Assembly (NCBI GenBank): GCA_034509425.1
Contig: JAVTVJ010001342.1
Location: 1 to 64,000 of the forward strand
DNA length: 64,000 bases
Reading direction: 5' to 3'
Source of the DNA: Eopsaltria australis
Lineage: Eukaryota > Chordata > Aves > Passeriformes > Petroicidae
The position numbers were made by a program, and so were the translations under genes. Shown one piece after another: positions 1-12,400 of the stretch (position 1 is the stretch's first letter; each line of letters starts with the position of its first letter). The notes beneath the pieces are model-generated. The model ran no database searches. It was not told the DNA's origin and saw nothing but the letters and a program-made list of their open reading frames with translations.

Positions 1-2390
1 GCAATGAGGTTCAACTCCTAGTGGGTGGAGACCAACACACACGACTGAGACCAGAACCTTAGAAATATTCAGTTTCTCATGCTGTTGTTTTTAGATGACA
101 ACAATATACTTTCGTGATATTAAATGTCTTACTTTGCTGACTGTAACTCTTTCTTCCATCTTTACCTCCTGGAACATATTTTGATTCTAATAGGCTGAAA
201 CAATATTGCTTCAAATTAAAAGGTGATGCTTAAATCTAAAATCTCTCTTAACAGAGTTTTATTTGGCATGATGCCTTTTTCTTATGTTTAATTGCACCAC
301 ATTTAGTTTAGTGTTTTGAAATATGATTCACATCACCTTTGTACAGTTAATGTAAGACAGTTTGATAGTTCATCCACCAGCAATTAGAAAACAGAAGGCC
401 AAAGGCCTATATTAACAAGTAAGTAATGCAAGTATGAAGCAATGTCACCATAACAACTTGGCTTGCACATAGGATGCTGTATTTAACCTTGGTGAGTTCT
501 TAAAAATTCTGATTCCTGAAATAAGTAAAGTCTGTGTGGTAGTGGGGCTGTGCCTTCAGTGCTGTAGCAGCAGATTTATCTTAGAAATGCGCAGTTGCTT
601 TGGCCCAATATAACTTACAAGAAACCAATGGTCTATGAGCACTCAAAGAGCTGTGCCTCATGGAAATCATGACTTGCAGTTAGAAATGTGTGAGGTTGCT
701 TGCTTTTTTTGGAACTGGTAAGGAGTTATCTATAGAGCTTATTGCAGTAAGATAGGAGCATCTTAACAAAAAATATTCCCAGGAATTACTCTTGGAGTTT
801 AATTTTTTTTTTCTATTCCACACACACCCTTCTATCTTCACAGTTATTGTGAGCTTTGTCAGGTAAAGGGGGAAAACATGCATGCTTTTGTGCTTCTCTT
901 GTGGATTTGAATTTTCAAGCTCCTGAAAATTTTCTAGCTATGTGGAGGGTATTAATTAAAAATGTGAATCTGTATGTCCTCAAGTCAGGTAAAAATTGTG
1001 TGAATTAGCTTCACTAGAGGGTCACTAGAGAGGCTGCTAGTAAAAAAAGCTCTAGGCAGCCAATTTTTGCAAAACTGACATTTCAATAACATTTGGTAAG
1101 GAACAGGAGTTTTAGAAGTGTGAGATCATAGGATGAAAATTAATCCTTAGGAGGCACAAACAATGACAGGTTTGAATCCTGTGTGGTTACTACTTCCCCT
1201 CAGTGATCAGACTGTAGTGCTTCACCATTTCCTCATCTAGCTCAAGACTAGCTAAGATGATCAAATATCCAGGTCAAGAGGCCAGATTTGCTGGAGGGCT
1301 TGTTACCTAACTGCCTTTCAGGGTGCCTAAATCACATATTTTTAAGAGTTTCACAAAACCCTCTTGAGCTACTGTGTCTACAAGCCTTTGGCACCTCAAT
1401 TTCCAGTGGTAAGTTGCCCAAAGTTCTTAAATTTCTGCAGAAACAATGAATACTCAGCTATCCAGTGTCCACCTCATACCTCTTGCTCTGGCAAGACTTG
1501 CAAATGAGGCCTTCCTGTCTGTATCTCACCTATAGGATAAAAGTGCTCATGTCTTCATATGTAATTATTTTCTGGGGAGAATCACCCATTTGGAACAAGG
1601 AAATGTTAAGGTCTGTCAGTAGAAGAGGCACTTTTATGGACAGCTAAATTCCAAGGGAAGATTTAACAGAATAGTCCCCATTAAACTTTTAAAGAAATTA
1701 TCAGCAGGTTTACCAATAATTGAAAAAACAGTAGTGTTCATGATATACAAGAGAAAAAGAAGAATCACTATTACAGAATTATATCATACCTGACATAGTG
1801 TGGATTCCAATTACATAACTAAGAAATAGGCATAGAGAGAGTTGTATTAAATGGTTTGGTTTTTTTTCTCATACTGTGCTATTGCACTCTTGTTCAGGCC
1901 ACGTGCTTGTACTGTGTTTTAGTACCCTGTCTGAACAGATAGTTTAAAACCCTCCATTATATTTAAGTGTGTTTTACATTTCACAACTAAAAACTGTCAT
2001 GAAAGTAGAAAAGTGCTGAAAAACAGTCTGGTAAATAAGAGAACAAAAAGGAGTGTGAATACTTCTAAAATTCCTGCCAAGTATCAAAATCAGGTTACGG
2101 GACTAGCTGAAAGTATTTTGTCCAGCCTCTCAGTTTCCAAGTCAGTAATTTGTAAAAGCTGTAGGTTCTTTTAAGAGTCGGGTCCCATGCCCAGTGAATT
2201 CAGACACCAGGGATTCCCCATTGCGGCAGAAAACAAAGGTAAACTGTTTTAGGAGGGTTAAATGTTGAAAATTTCCTGCTTCAAGACAAGTACATTTTGA
2301 CTCAGCTCTTCGGTAAGGTACAATCCTATTATTTGCTGTGCTGCTCCAGTGACAAACTTCTCAGTGTATGACTGTGATTAGAGACTCTGT
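1..2390. other. AT-rich non-coding sequence, no gene seen
   Basis: No reading frame longer than about 70 codons occurs and none resembles a known protein. Around 1260-1430 there are phrases (for example GGTGCCTAAATC near 1322) that recall old, widely scattered amniote repeats, but the match is too short to assign. A T-run lies near 1860. I see nothing else to annotate. Confidence 0.6.
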
Positions 2391-2394
2391 CTTG

Positions 2395-2870
2395 GGGCCA
2401 GAGACATCCATCTGCCCGTCTGACCATCCTGCTGGGACATGGGCTTCTTGGCTAATTCAAAAACCTTAGGCACAGTGGAAAGACTGTTGAGGTATATCCA
2501 GTCCCTGACTGTGACTCATGCTATTCATGTTACTCATCCATGTGGGCACTAATGAAGTGACTGTGAGGTTCTGGGAACAGCGGGGATAGAGTCCAGGTCA
2601 CAAGTGATGCTTGCCAATACTCCCATTCAACTGCAGAGGCCTACCCTGGGTCATATGAGTCATGAATTTGGATGCAGATCTCTACTCATAATGTCAGCAC
2701 TGGGCTTCAACTTCTTAAAAATAACGTGCTGCTTTTTAAAGGTGGAATGGTGGGGAGAGGGAGACTGTGTCAGGGAAATTGTCTAATACCAGTGCTCAAG
2801 CTGGGAGAAGGGCTTTGATCTAGGGTTAAAAAGATGTGCTCTCAGTATCCAGAGGAGTCAATTACAGAGT
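2395..2870 (+). repeat. Old CR1-type LINE remnant, ORF1 (esterase-like) part
   Basis: This stretch reads like the decayed ORF1 region of a CR1-group LINE. In one frame, positions 2530-2590 translate to a hydrophobic strand followed by HVGTNE (2539-2556) and then VTVRFWEQRG before a stop. This is the position and shape of the GxND block of the SGNH esterase-like domain that CR1-group ORF1 proteins are known to carry. The last part (about 2800-2870) resembles the end of CR1 ORF1 by its wording. Stops and frame changes show that it is dead. It lies upstream of a plus-strand CR1 RT/3' fragment at 3640-4450 and could be the 5' part of the same insertion, split by deletion and by the inverted copy at 3082-3395. 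The assignment is from pattern memory; another LINE family is possible. Confidence 0.45.
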
Positions 2871-3081
2871 TTCAAATACTGTTTGAAATGTTACATGTCA
2901 TTTGTGTCATATTGCAGAGACTTGCAAAATGTTTAATCTAGTCCCCAGACTGACCTTCAGCTGCAGATCAGACCATGACTTCAGCTTATTTAACATTATT
3001 GTTATGAAAAGTTAAACTGCTTGTGAAACACTCTCTGAATTCAAGGAAGGACATGGAAAACAAATAGTACTATCTTATAAA

Positions 3082-3395
3082 TTCATAGATTTGCAGAATG
3101 TTTGAGGCTGGAAGAGACCTCAGGAAGTCTGTAATCCATGCCCCCAGTTCAAGCAGAGTCAGCTACAGCAAGTTGCTTAGGTCCATGTCCCTTCAGGCTT
3201 TGAGTGTCATCAAGCTGAAGACTCCACAAATTTTCTGGGAAATTTCTTAAAGTGTTTGGCCACACTCGCAGGAAAAAAAAAATTCTTGTGTGTTTAAGTG
3301 TAATTTCCTACATTTCAGCTTTTTATCACTGCTCCTCAGCCTGTTGGAAGATGACTGAGAAGGGTCTGGATCCATCTTCATTACTTCCTCTCAGT
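3082..3395 (-). repeat. CR1 LINE 3' fragment (old, minus strand)
   Basis: Read on the minus strand this is the 3' part of a CR1 element. The plus-strand text runs through the typical antisense order: a TTCATAGATT terminus, GAGGCTGGAAGAGACCTC, a CCCCCAGTTCAAGCAGAGTC stretch, GACTCCACAAATTTTCTGGG and a final GGGTCTGGATCCATCTTC. Divergence is substantial, with a run of nine or ten A near 3272 and many single-base changes, so this is an old copy. It lies between two plus-strand CR1 pieces. Confidence 0.88.
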
Positions 3396-3639
3396 GCATA
3401 ACTTTTCTGCAAAGGTGGATGTTGGGAAAAGGTGTCATAGACTATAATGCTGGGCACTTCCACAACCAATGTGGTGGTTTACCTGTACCCAAGTAAAGCA
3501 AGTGCTGAATCCCCGCTTTGTGGTTATGGAGTGACTGCCAAAAATAATTTTCTGTGATTCACATTCAGAATGTGAACCCTCATGTGGAGTCCCATTTCTT
3601 CTAAGTAGTTTTATTAATGATTGAATGATGAAGTTGAAT

Positions 3640-4450
3640 TAATATGTTTAGAAAATCTACAGACAATATGAAAGGAGAAGTTGCTCTGATTTTGATGACA
3701 GCATCATAACTGGAAATTAAATGAGTCTAAAAAATCAGACATCCTCTGAAATTAAAAGCAGATGAAATTTAATGAAGACATGAAAATAGACATGTAACAG
3801 CAGTGACTTTACACAGAGAAGGATCTGAGGGATGTGGTGAATCACAAATTGACTATGAGTAACTGCACAGTATTTTTTCCAAGAAAATGTCTTGGTCAAA
3901 GATACATTCCTAGGAATATTGTATGCAGCCCTTGGGAAGTAACTTTTGGTCTGCTTGGGAGCCAATTGGATCTCAGACCAGGTGTCCACTTTTAGACACC
4001 ACATTTTCAAAAAGATGACTTGGAAAAAATCCACAGTATGGTGCAAGGAATGCTAAAGGATTTAGCAAACATAATCCATGAAGAAAGGTAATCCTATTTC
4101 TTTAGGCTACAAAAGGGGACATTAAAAGGGGATGTTTAAATCTTCTAGTATGTAAAAAAGATCTTTATAAATAGAATAATGGTTACTTGTTAAGACCAGA
4201 AATGAATGACAAAAATAAACTATTGCAACCAGATATTGTAATTTCTATATTGCACTCTTAATGCAGTCCTTTAAGAAGGAGTATTTTGACTGCTGAAGTA
4301 TTTAATACTGAAGTATTTAAGAATATGTGTGAATGTGTTTTATTGAATGTGTTTAAGGACAGTTCATACAAGCACCTGTTGAGGACAGTGCAGGGGAGGG
4401 ACAGGACAGCCTCTTGTCCTTCCCAGGTCTGCATCTCTGTGGTTTTAGGA
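3640..4450 (+). repeat. Ancient CR1 LINE: RT C-terminal region plus 3' end
   Basis: A strongly diverged CR1 copy can be followed for about 800 bp. AAATCTACAGACAATATGAA (from about 3653) matches the place of the RT catalytic FADDTK block. AAGCAGATGAAATTTAATGA (about 3755) is the KFNxxK region. GAAGGATCTGAGGGATGTGG (about 3818) is followed by GAATCACAAATTGACTATGA. CAAAAAGATGACTTGGA (about 4008) is the part after the RT, and TTCATACAAGCACCTGTTGA (about 4363) leads to a degraded 3' end at 4410-4450. Numerous indels break every frame. The wording fits an old lineage shared with reptiles rather than the young avian subfamilies seen at 32.6 or 55.8 kb. Confidence 0.75.
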
Positions 4451-4639
4451 CAATGAGTCTCAAAGTGAGTTAACAGGCAGCTGTAAATTCTGGCTCCTAC
4501 AAAGAATACACCTTGGAGCGGAAAGGTTCACTTTTACCACAATCCATAGATAGGATAAGTATCTATAAGCAGGAACAAAAGCCCCAAATATTTTTTCTCA
4601 AGTGTCTTGAAAAAATATAACCTAATTTTTTCCTACACA

Positions 4640-4684
4640 GACCCCAGACCTGGTGTAAATCAGTGTGTCTCCATTGGCTAGAAT
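4640..4684. repeat. Fragment of an ancient amniote repeat (tentative)
   Basis: CTGGTGTAAATCAGTGTG followed by TCTCCATTG resembles one arm of an old palindromic interspersed repeat that I associate with reptile and bird genomes, in which the same words recur in inverted orientation. Only one arm is seen here. The match is short, so chance is not excluded. Confidence 0.35.
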
Positions 4685-6379
4685 GTGCATTTTGTGGAAG
4701 ATAAATTACATATAATTTTTGTAGGTAATTAAATTAAAAGTATCAAAGCAGTGTTCTGAATCTAGCAACAATTAGAGAGACAGAAATCCAGCTTCAATTT
4801 ACCAGTCTGCAATGTAAAGACAAGGTTATTAATCTGGTACATTCAGTCTCTATTAGTAAAACTTAATTACACAGCAAAGCTCTTGTGAAGGCAATGGCTG
4901 CTACTGCTCTCCCACAGAAAATGCAGTTGCAGTGCCAAACCAGCTGCATACATGCAAACAGAAGCAAACCTGCTGCTTTTTGTCAGCCAGAAGATCTGAA
5001 ATGAACTTTGACTAAACTGAAAAGGCACAGGCACCCCTGAGTGTTCCTTAGCTAAAACCTTGCTCTCTTTCCAGTTGGATGGGCTCCACACAGAGCAGGA
5101 AGATCCTTCTCCTTAGTGGAGCAGTCATCGACCTCAGTCAGTGTGAACTGGCCACTCATTCTTGTGGATGCTGTGTCGTTCCTCACGAGAACGAAAACAA
5201 TTAGGAATATAATGTTTCCTTTATTTTTTTAACTACAATTCCAAATGGCCTAATATATAGTGCATACAGATCCCATAAAGCATTTTTGTTGCTGAATCTT
5301 AAAACAGTGTTGCTCCCTGTTGTTAAATTGTATAAATTTTGTCCCTAAAAGAAGCCATCCCTAAATGCCTTTCTCTATAGCAAAGTCATTTCAGGGCATT
5401 ATACAGAAATTTCTTTACCCATACAGTGTAACTTCATCAACATCTCTCTAAATAATTTCTGAATAAGCTTTGTGGTACAGATCCATTCCTGAGGAAAGCC
5501 AGCAGAAGTCAGTATAAACAGACTTATATGAGCACCTTTTTTACGAGAGATGGATTTATCACCAAGTCCACAGTTGAAAAGTTTGATCCAATAATATGGC
5601 ATCTGAGAGAGAAAATGCAAACTTACCATAAGACAAAAATACTGTCACTACCTGATAAAACCTGTGTTAAAAATACTGGTATTCCTTCAAACCCAATTAA
5701 TTCCAATAATTACACAGTCATTAAAGCAACAGTCTAAAGGGGAAAATACCTTCATAGAAGAGTTCGTGTGAAGAGTTATTTAATCTGCTTTTTAGAATGT
5801 CTAGATGAATGACTTTTTGCCAAATATAGGACATTCTATTATCAGGTCTTTGCAGTCATTCTACTTAATTAGTTCTCTGCCAGGATCATTTGTACTTCTA
5901 GATCTCTATATAAGGCTAGTTTAGAGGGAGAAATTTTATTCTTGCAGCTCTAGGAGAGGCCTTTTCATCATTCTGTGAGTGGTTTCACACTATATTTTCC
6001 TCACATCATCCAGCACTAAATAGACAACTATTAATTTCCAGGTTAGCCTTTTCAGTAGTGTGTCTGAGGGCTGCTGCTGCCACAATTAGATTTGAACATT
6101 CAAGTTCCATCTTATCTCCAGTATGAGCACTTTAGTGCCAAACACAGTTCATGTGTCCATGCTGCTGCTTAGCTAGGTATGCTCGCATATTTCTAAAGAG
6201 TATGTTCCTTTCACCCACCTTCCCCACTAAGCGCCCTAACAGCCCAGTTACAGACACATTTCTGCACTTTCATTCTCTCAGGAACCCGATGAATATTCAT
6301 TCCATGCAAAGTGGAAGAGTTTGAACAGAAATAATGGGATGCCTCACCCTTGTGCCTTAAAATAGCTGACCTTTTGTGA

Positions 6380-6485
6380 TCAGCATACTCACCTCCAAGT
6401 GGGAGATACCAGGTCAGATTCCCTCAGGCAGCAAAAGAAATTTAACTCAAGCCTCCCACAGGCTTGCTAGGACAGGTGGGTATTA
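6380..6485 (+). repeat. Degenerate tRNA-derived SINE-like fragment (tentative)
   Basis: The order ACTCACCTCCAAGTGGGAGA, then CCAGGTCAGATTCCCT, then AGCAAAAGAAATTTAACTCA and GCCTCCCAC resembles an ancient amniote SINE whose head has a tRNA-like B box (GGTTCRANNCC class). The B-box-like word here, AGGTCAGATTCC, is decayed and no clear A box is left. No pol III activity is expected. Recognised by pattern only. Confidence 0.4.
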
Positions 6486-8335
6486 TGATCCAAGCTTTTC
6501 TTTCCCATATCTTTCTGGTTAGCTTGGCTTAGCTTGTGTCTACGTGTAACTCTTGATCCCTTCAATAATATCGACCATTTATGAAATAAATATGACAGCC
6601 TTTGTGATGCACGGCTGGGCTTCCTTTTAGTGGAAACAGCATGCATACAGCTGAGACCCGAGCCCTACCTGAGCAGAATAGATATGTACTCAGACTGAGA
6701 AATGTGAAAGTGGTCACTCTTTACATGGTCTGGATGCTGGCATTAAATAACCTGACATACTCTGGGAGATTCCTCTCTTTCCTCATGCTGTATGGAAGGC
6801 AGAGCTTCGCAAGCTTTTTAAACTGGAGAAACAGCTAACTTTTAGAGTCTGTCTTGCAGTGTTGCCACAACTGTTTTCATTTATAAATGCCTACCGATAG
6901 TTTAGCCTGGAATGTTTGTTTATTCCTTTTGCTTTCTTCAACTCTCCTTGCTTGTGTGTGTAGCACATATATACATGTAGGGGAAGATGTGGTTCAGTTT
7001 TGGCACTGGTTTTATGCAAAAGCTTTTGATTTCTTGCAGACTACTAACTCAGAGTTGTGGATCCTTTATATCCTATGATGATTATCTGTTCCACTGCCAG
7101 AATCTCTACAGACTTGCTGTGATTCACAACTGTTAGTGAACTTCTCTTCACTGCATTCCTATAGAAATGGTTTGTGCTAAAATCCCATTGTCAGAGATGT
7201 CCACTGCTTTTAGAAAGTCACTTAGAAAATAATGTTTCAGAGCACTTTTTAATGAAAAGACCTTTTTATGAAGTTATATGCAGTGGGAACCACCCCCAGC
7301 TGGAGTTGTGAGTATTCACTATGCCTGCAAATTCATCCACAGCTGTTTCATATTAGATACCCAGAAAATGAAGGAAGCATAACTTGTGGCCACTTTTTGA
7401 AAACTGTGGTTTGGATGACCTTCTCAGCACCGTGCAGAGCTTGAGGAGAAATGCAGGGATACAATCCCAGCTCTGGATGCAAATACTCAGATTTGGAATG
7501 AAAGAGGCAGGTGTTGGGGGACAGGGGGGCAATATTTCCCTCTGGTTCATACCCTTCATTTGACATAGGACAATACTGACTGCATGCACTGAATGTGTCA
7601 GAATGCCTGTGAAAATAAATAGGATATGATCATTGAAATAAAGACTTCACTGTAACATTTTTTTTATAAAATCAAAATACTCTTTAAAAACAGTAGTAGT
7701 ACAGGAGCAGCCCATCTTGTTCCTTCTGAGATCTGGAGTTTCTGGTCAGTATGGGCAAAAGAAGCTGTGGTTACAGAATCGAATGTTGACTTATCAACTG
7801 ATCTGGTAATGTAGTTTGGTTTATAAAGGTTTAGGGAATCTGAGAGATGAGCCTGGCCACAGATTAGTTTATGTAGCCTAAACCTTAGGAAGTGAACCAA
7901 TTATAAAATGAATTAATTTTAACTCTTTTTTTTTCTTTTCTGGGAGATGTGAGAGTTTAACTTACAGGAGATTTTAATACAAAAGTAATACCAAAACTCA
8001 CTCTAAAGCTTGCTTTAGGCTCAACAGGAAGAGCAAGTAGATGTTGATAGGCAGTGGGGACAGGTAAGGACTGTGATTGTTGTTACCTGCAGTAGTGGTC
8101 TCATGGTAGCCTGGGGTTGAACGTGATGGTAAACTTAATGGAACCAGGGCACCTTGTCCAGAGGAGCCTCTGTGTGTATACACAGCATCCGTGTGCACAT
8201 TGAGTTGAAGGCAATGTCAGGAAAGTGCCTATAAATATGACCCAGAGAAACAAAGCCTAAGACCTTCTGAGGCACTGAGGCAGGAAAGCTTCTACATTTG
8301 TTTATTTTATGGCTAGCAAAGCAAAATTATGTTGG

Positions 8336-8433
8336 TTTTTTTTCTCCTCTTTTTCTTTTGTTAAATAAAATTGCAAAGAAAATGTCCTTTTTTTTCTCCT
8401 TCTCCCCCCTCCCCCTTTTGTTAAGTAAGATTG
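8336..8433 (+). repeat. Imperfect duplication of a T/C-rich tract
   Basis: Two neighbouring segments (about 8336-8373 and 8388-8433) share the same plan: a T run, a TCTCCT pyrimidine stretch, CTTTTGTTAARTAARATTG. The second copy has a longer C-rich core (CCCCCCTCCCCC). This suggests a local duplication followed by tract expansion. Confidence 0.6.
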
Positions 8434-9310
8434 ACTATTATTTGAATGCTTCATAATTATTTGACCAAAGAAACAGCAATGGTAAAACAGACTTCAGGCC
8501 TGGAACAGTCTTGCAAATGCCTTGGAAAGATATACCCTGGGAGCAGTAGGGGAAGCAGAGATCTCAACAGATAAGCCTCTGAATTAAAGTCATATGTTTT
8601 TCCTGTGATTCTGATTATTTCTGGTATTTTTTGTTTCTATTTATGCCTTTTTCCCTCCCTTCTTTTTGGAAGTACACAACAATATTCATGCAGACTTGTT
8701 GTCAAAGTAATAATATTTGGTTTGAATTTACATACTGCTTCAACTTCAAGACTTTTAAGAAATTGTGTAAAGTATGTAAATTTAAATTAAGTGGCATAGT
8801 TTCTGGAAGATTTAGAAGATAATAATTTTATAAGACTTGTTGAGGTTATTAGATATACCTAGACTTAATAAAATCTAATTTTAGATCTTTGTGAATCAAT
8901 ATGGTTTCACTGGCAACTTGACTAAACCAAAGCTTGACCAAGGGAAATTACTGTTGGAAAAAAGGCCTCCTTACAGATACTACTCAATAAATAGGGGAAT
9001 CCTGTGGCGATTTTCTATATCACAGGCTGGTCCTGAGCCTACCAAAATAGAAGTGGCAGAAAGTAGTTTCAGTGGAGGTGCTGAAAACAGCTTTAGAGAC
9101 TTAGTTCTGCTCTTTTTTCTACTTCAATGTTGTTCCTTGAAAATAGTCTTTCCTGCAACACAAACTGAAGTGCAGATAAGCCTCCTGTCCTTGTTTCTAG
9201 TGCAGCTAACCAGAGTAAGAAGATGCAGCTGGTACAGCAGCTAAGCAAAAATGCACAAATATTGTTCTAAAAGTAATGACTTCTGATGACCACACTAGAT
9301 TATGCAGAGA

Positions 9311-9452
9311 GAATTCATGAAAGGTCAAGACCAAGTTGGTTGGGGCTCTGAGCAACCTGGTCTAGTGGAAGGAGTCCCAGCCAATGGCAGGGGGTCTGGA
9401 ACTAGATGACCTTTAAGGTTCCGTCCAAGCCAGACCATTCTATGATTCTATG
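9311..9452 (+). repeat. CR1 LINE 3' end (5'-truncated)
   Basis: A clear plus-strand CR1 3' terminus: TGGGGCTCTGAGCAACCTGG, TCTAGTGGAAGGAGTCCCAG, a GGCAGGGGGTCTGGAACTAG stretch, GATGACCTTTAAGG and the end words CATTCTATGATTCTATGG. Few changes from the common avian form, so it is among the younger copies here. Truncated at its 5' end, as is usual for CR1. Confidence 0.93.
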
Positions 9453-12400
9453 GTACAGTGCTATATGTATAAAAACAGCAACTCCTTTGTCACTTCCATG
9501 TCTTTACAAAAAAGATTTGCAGAGCAAACATGTTTAGGAATGGTGTTACTTTTAATTTGTGGCCCGCAAAAAATGCTGTAGTAAATTTTATGTGAATGTT
9601 TGTATAACTTCCATAAATAATTTGTGTTGCTTTTCTTGACATGCAGCTGAACAGGACAATGTAGTTCATCCCTTTCCCAGTAAAACTTTGTGAAAGGGAG
9701 GCTAGGCTTCTGCTGCAATATTAGCTACCAGTGGGATCCGCAGGAATAGGGGTCAAATCTCTTTAGGAGAGGGAGTTTGTTCTTTTTAGCTGATTCAACT
9801 CATCTCAGACAACTAAAACAAGAAATGTAGTTGAACCTATAACAAAAAAAAATAGCAAACATGAGACATGCAATACTTAATGTTATTATAGACTGACTAA
9901 AACACAGACAGTAAGCTACACTACAACAATTTTTTGAGAATTCCTATTCAAAGCTTGATCTTTATTGCTGTTAAGATGAAGGTTTGAGAAATCAAGAAGT
10001 CAGAATTACAAGTGGAAAATTTGGGGGGAAAAAGGACAAGTACATCATTTACACAACAAGAAGTCACTATTGTAAATAATTACAAAGATAAGGCTGTGAA
10101 ACATGACAAAGGGATTTGGTGCTCATTATCACATCATGGGCATTGCCTTGTTTTGCACAGGTTGTGATGTACAGACTAAAAGGAGATGGGGTAGAACCTT
10201 CGATAGCAAAATGTGCCCTTTAGATCCTGTACATAGTACAGAGAACATCCTTTCATTGGAACCACTATGAAAAGGTTCATAAGATGATCAGTGATCCTTC
10301 TTGAAAAGTAGCTTTTGTTTACAGAAGACATGACTTACTTCTATGTTTTTTCAGCGTTGATTTCCATCGGTGAAGAGGCACCAGGCAATGACTCCACTAC
10401 AAAAACTAAAATGTGCAGGACAAGGTCTAGGACACTTTTCCTTTGGTTTGCTCTGTGTAGAAACAGACTTGTATGACACTCCATAAAGATGGAGAATGAG
10501 TATTTGCTTCAAAGAAAGATGTCTAATGCTGAGTTTGTGCAAATTCTAATTAGGTAGAAGATAAACCTTATTTTTATTTTGCCTTTTATGCAGCAAATAA
10601 ATTCTTTTTGTGAATTATTTTCCACAGATAATTCCCAGCAGACATTGGTGAAATGATTTGAAGGAAAACAGAGCAAGACTGAGCTTTCATCTTTCTTCTG
10701 GGAGTACCCAAGCAGTACTCATGAGAAATATGGACAAACTGGCAGAGCAAGAGATACCGGGAAACCTAAGCATAAAGGAATATGAAAGATATGGCAGGAG
10801 AGAGGGAATTTTTAAGTGGAATGCAAAATTATGCAGAAAACATGTGAGTTAAATTTTCTCAAAGCTGAAAATTACTCATCCCTTTCAAATGCAAATGTTG
10901 TAAAGATGTCTTCTATCTGAAAAGGTAAGAGTGCTCACTTACTAATGACACATAATATCAAACATATTTTAATTCAGTCTATTTGGAGTCTGCTAGTCAG
11001 GAAATTGATCTAGGCAGCAACAAAAGACATTAGAGATATTTACAGAGGTTTCAAAAATAGGCTATACATTTTTACCAGAAGTCTGTATCCGAGAAGGTGG
11101 AAGCTAGGATTAACTTCAATTTCCTTGGTGACAGTAATGGCTGAATGAAAGTTTTTCTGTAGTGTGGTAAAGCTGGTGCTATGGTGCAGCCTTGCAAAAA
11201 GTTTTTCCTTTTAACCCAGTGCTCAAGATTTTAAATTAAGTACCAGTGTGATTTCTTATGCTGAAATGTTAAGTGAGGTGGTTGGGGGTTTATTTGCATA
11301 TAAATGGACTGACTTACACTTGAAGGCAAGGGAGTAAATTGGGGTAACAATCTAATTAAAAGATAATTTACAAAAAGTGAAAGTTTAAGAATTCAGTGTC
11401 TGACTTTATTTGTAACATTCTTCAATGAATCACAAGTTTAATTCTCTCTGGCTAGAAAATATTAAACCCCTCAAGTTTCTGTTGGGATGCATTCAGTGGG
11501 GTGTCTAAACAGCTAGTCTACAGAATTGATTGCAATTGTCAAAATGTTCAAGTGAGCTATAAATAACCAGAAATAAAGTAAAGCAGCTTGCTGCCTCCGC
11601 AAAGTTGTATTATTGTTCCCTAAGGTACTTCATGCATATCAGGAGATTCTTTTGTTATAATAGGGTCTCTGTTCCCCATCAGTCAGAAATAATGGGGAAG
11701 AATTGGGTTTGAAGACTATGCTGTGCAAACATGTCCCTGCCATGTCATGGCTGCACTGAGCCAGCCCTCCACCTCCACCCTCTGCTATCACCTCCAGCAC
11801 TGATGTCGTCATCTTTGTCGGAACTCGTGCTGGCAAACAAATACGTGCATGTCAGGCTTTTCCTGATCTTTCTACTCAAAGGTTTCATCAAGTGTGCCAA
11901 AATTGCTCTGAGTTGACAAAATTTCAATGGCTTAAAAAAATTGTCATCGGTTGTAAGAGATCATTGCTAAGAATGTGAATGTGTGGATCTTGTCCTCTGT
12001 AATGGATCTTCTTAGGACAAGAACAGTCATAACAGATCTTGGTAGTACCACACAGGTACCTGCTGCTGCATCCATTTTCCAAGGAGCCACAGGCCAAAGG
12101 GAACAGGACACTTTCACAGGAGCAGTGATGTGCTACTCGGCATTATTCCTCTCATCCTGCCTGGCTCCCATTGGCCACAAATCCTCCAACTCAGAAATTC
12201 TAAAGTCTGAGAGCCTGCTGAGGCCAGAGGTAGTCCATTTCCTTTGAGGGGCAGAATGATAGCTTTTAGCACATCAGTAATATTTTTGTGGACTTAAAAT
12301 TACCACATATTTTGCAAAGTATATTTCAGAGGTAGATCATCAACTTCTGGATCTATAACCAAGACTAGTTCATTGGTTATAACACTATGACAAATTTATT

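Larger units (their letters stand above)
4451..9310. other. Mostly unique non-coding sequence with two faint ancient repeats
   Basis: No convincing exon. It holds the fragments listed separately at 4640-4684 and 6380-6485 and a duplicated pyrimidine tract at 8336-8433. An open frame of 117 codons from 8891 has no recognisable domain and is of a length expected by chance in 64 kb. Confidence 0.55.
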
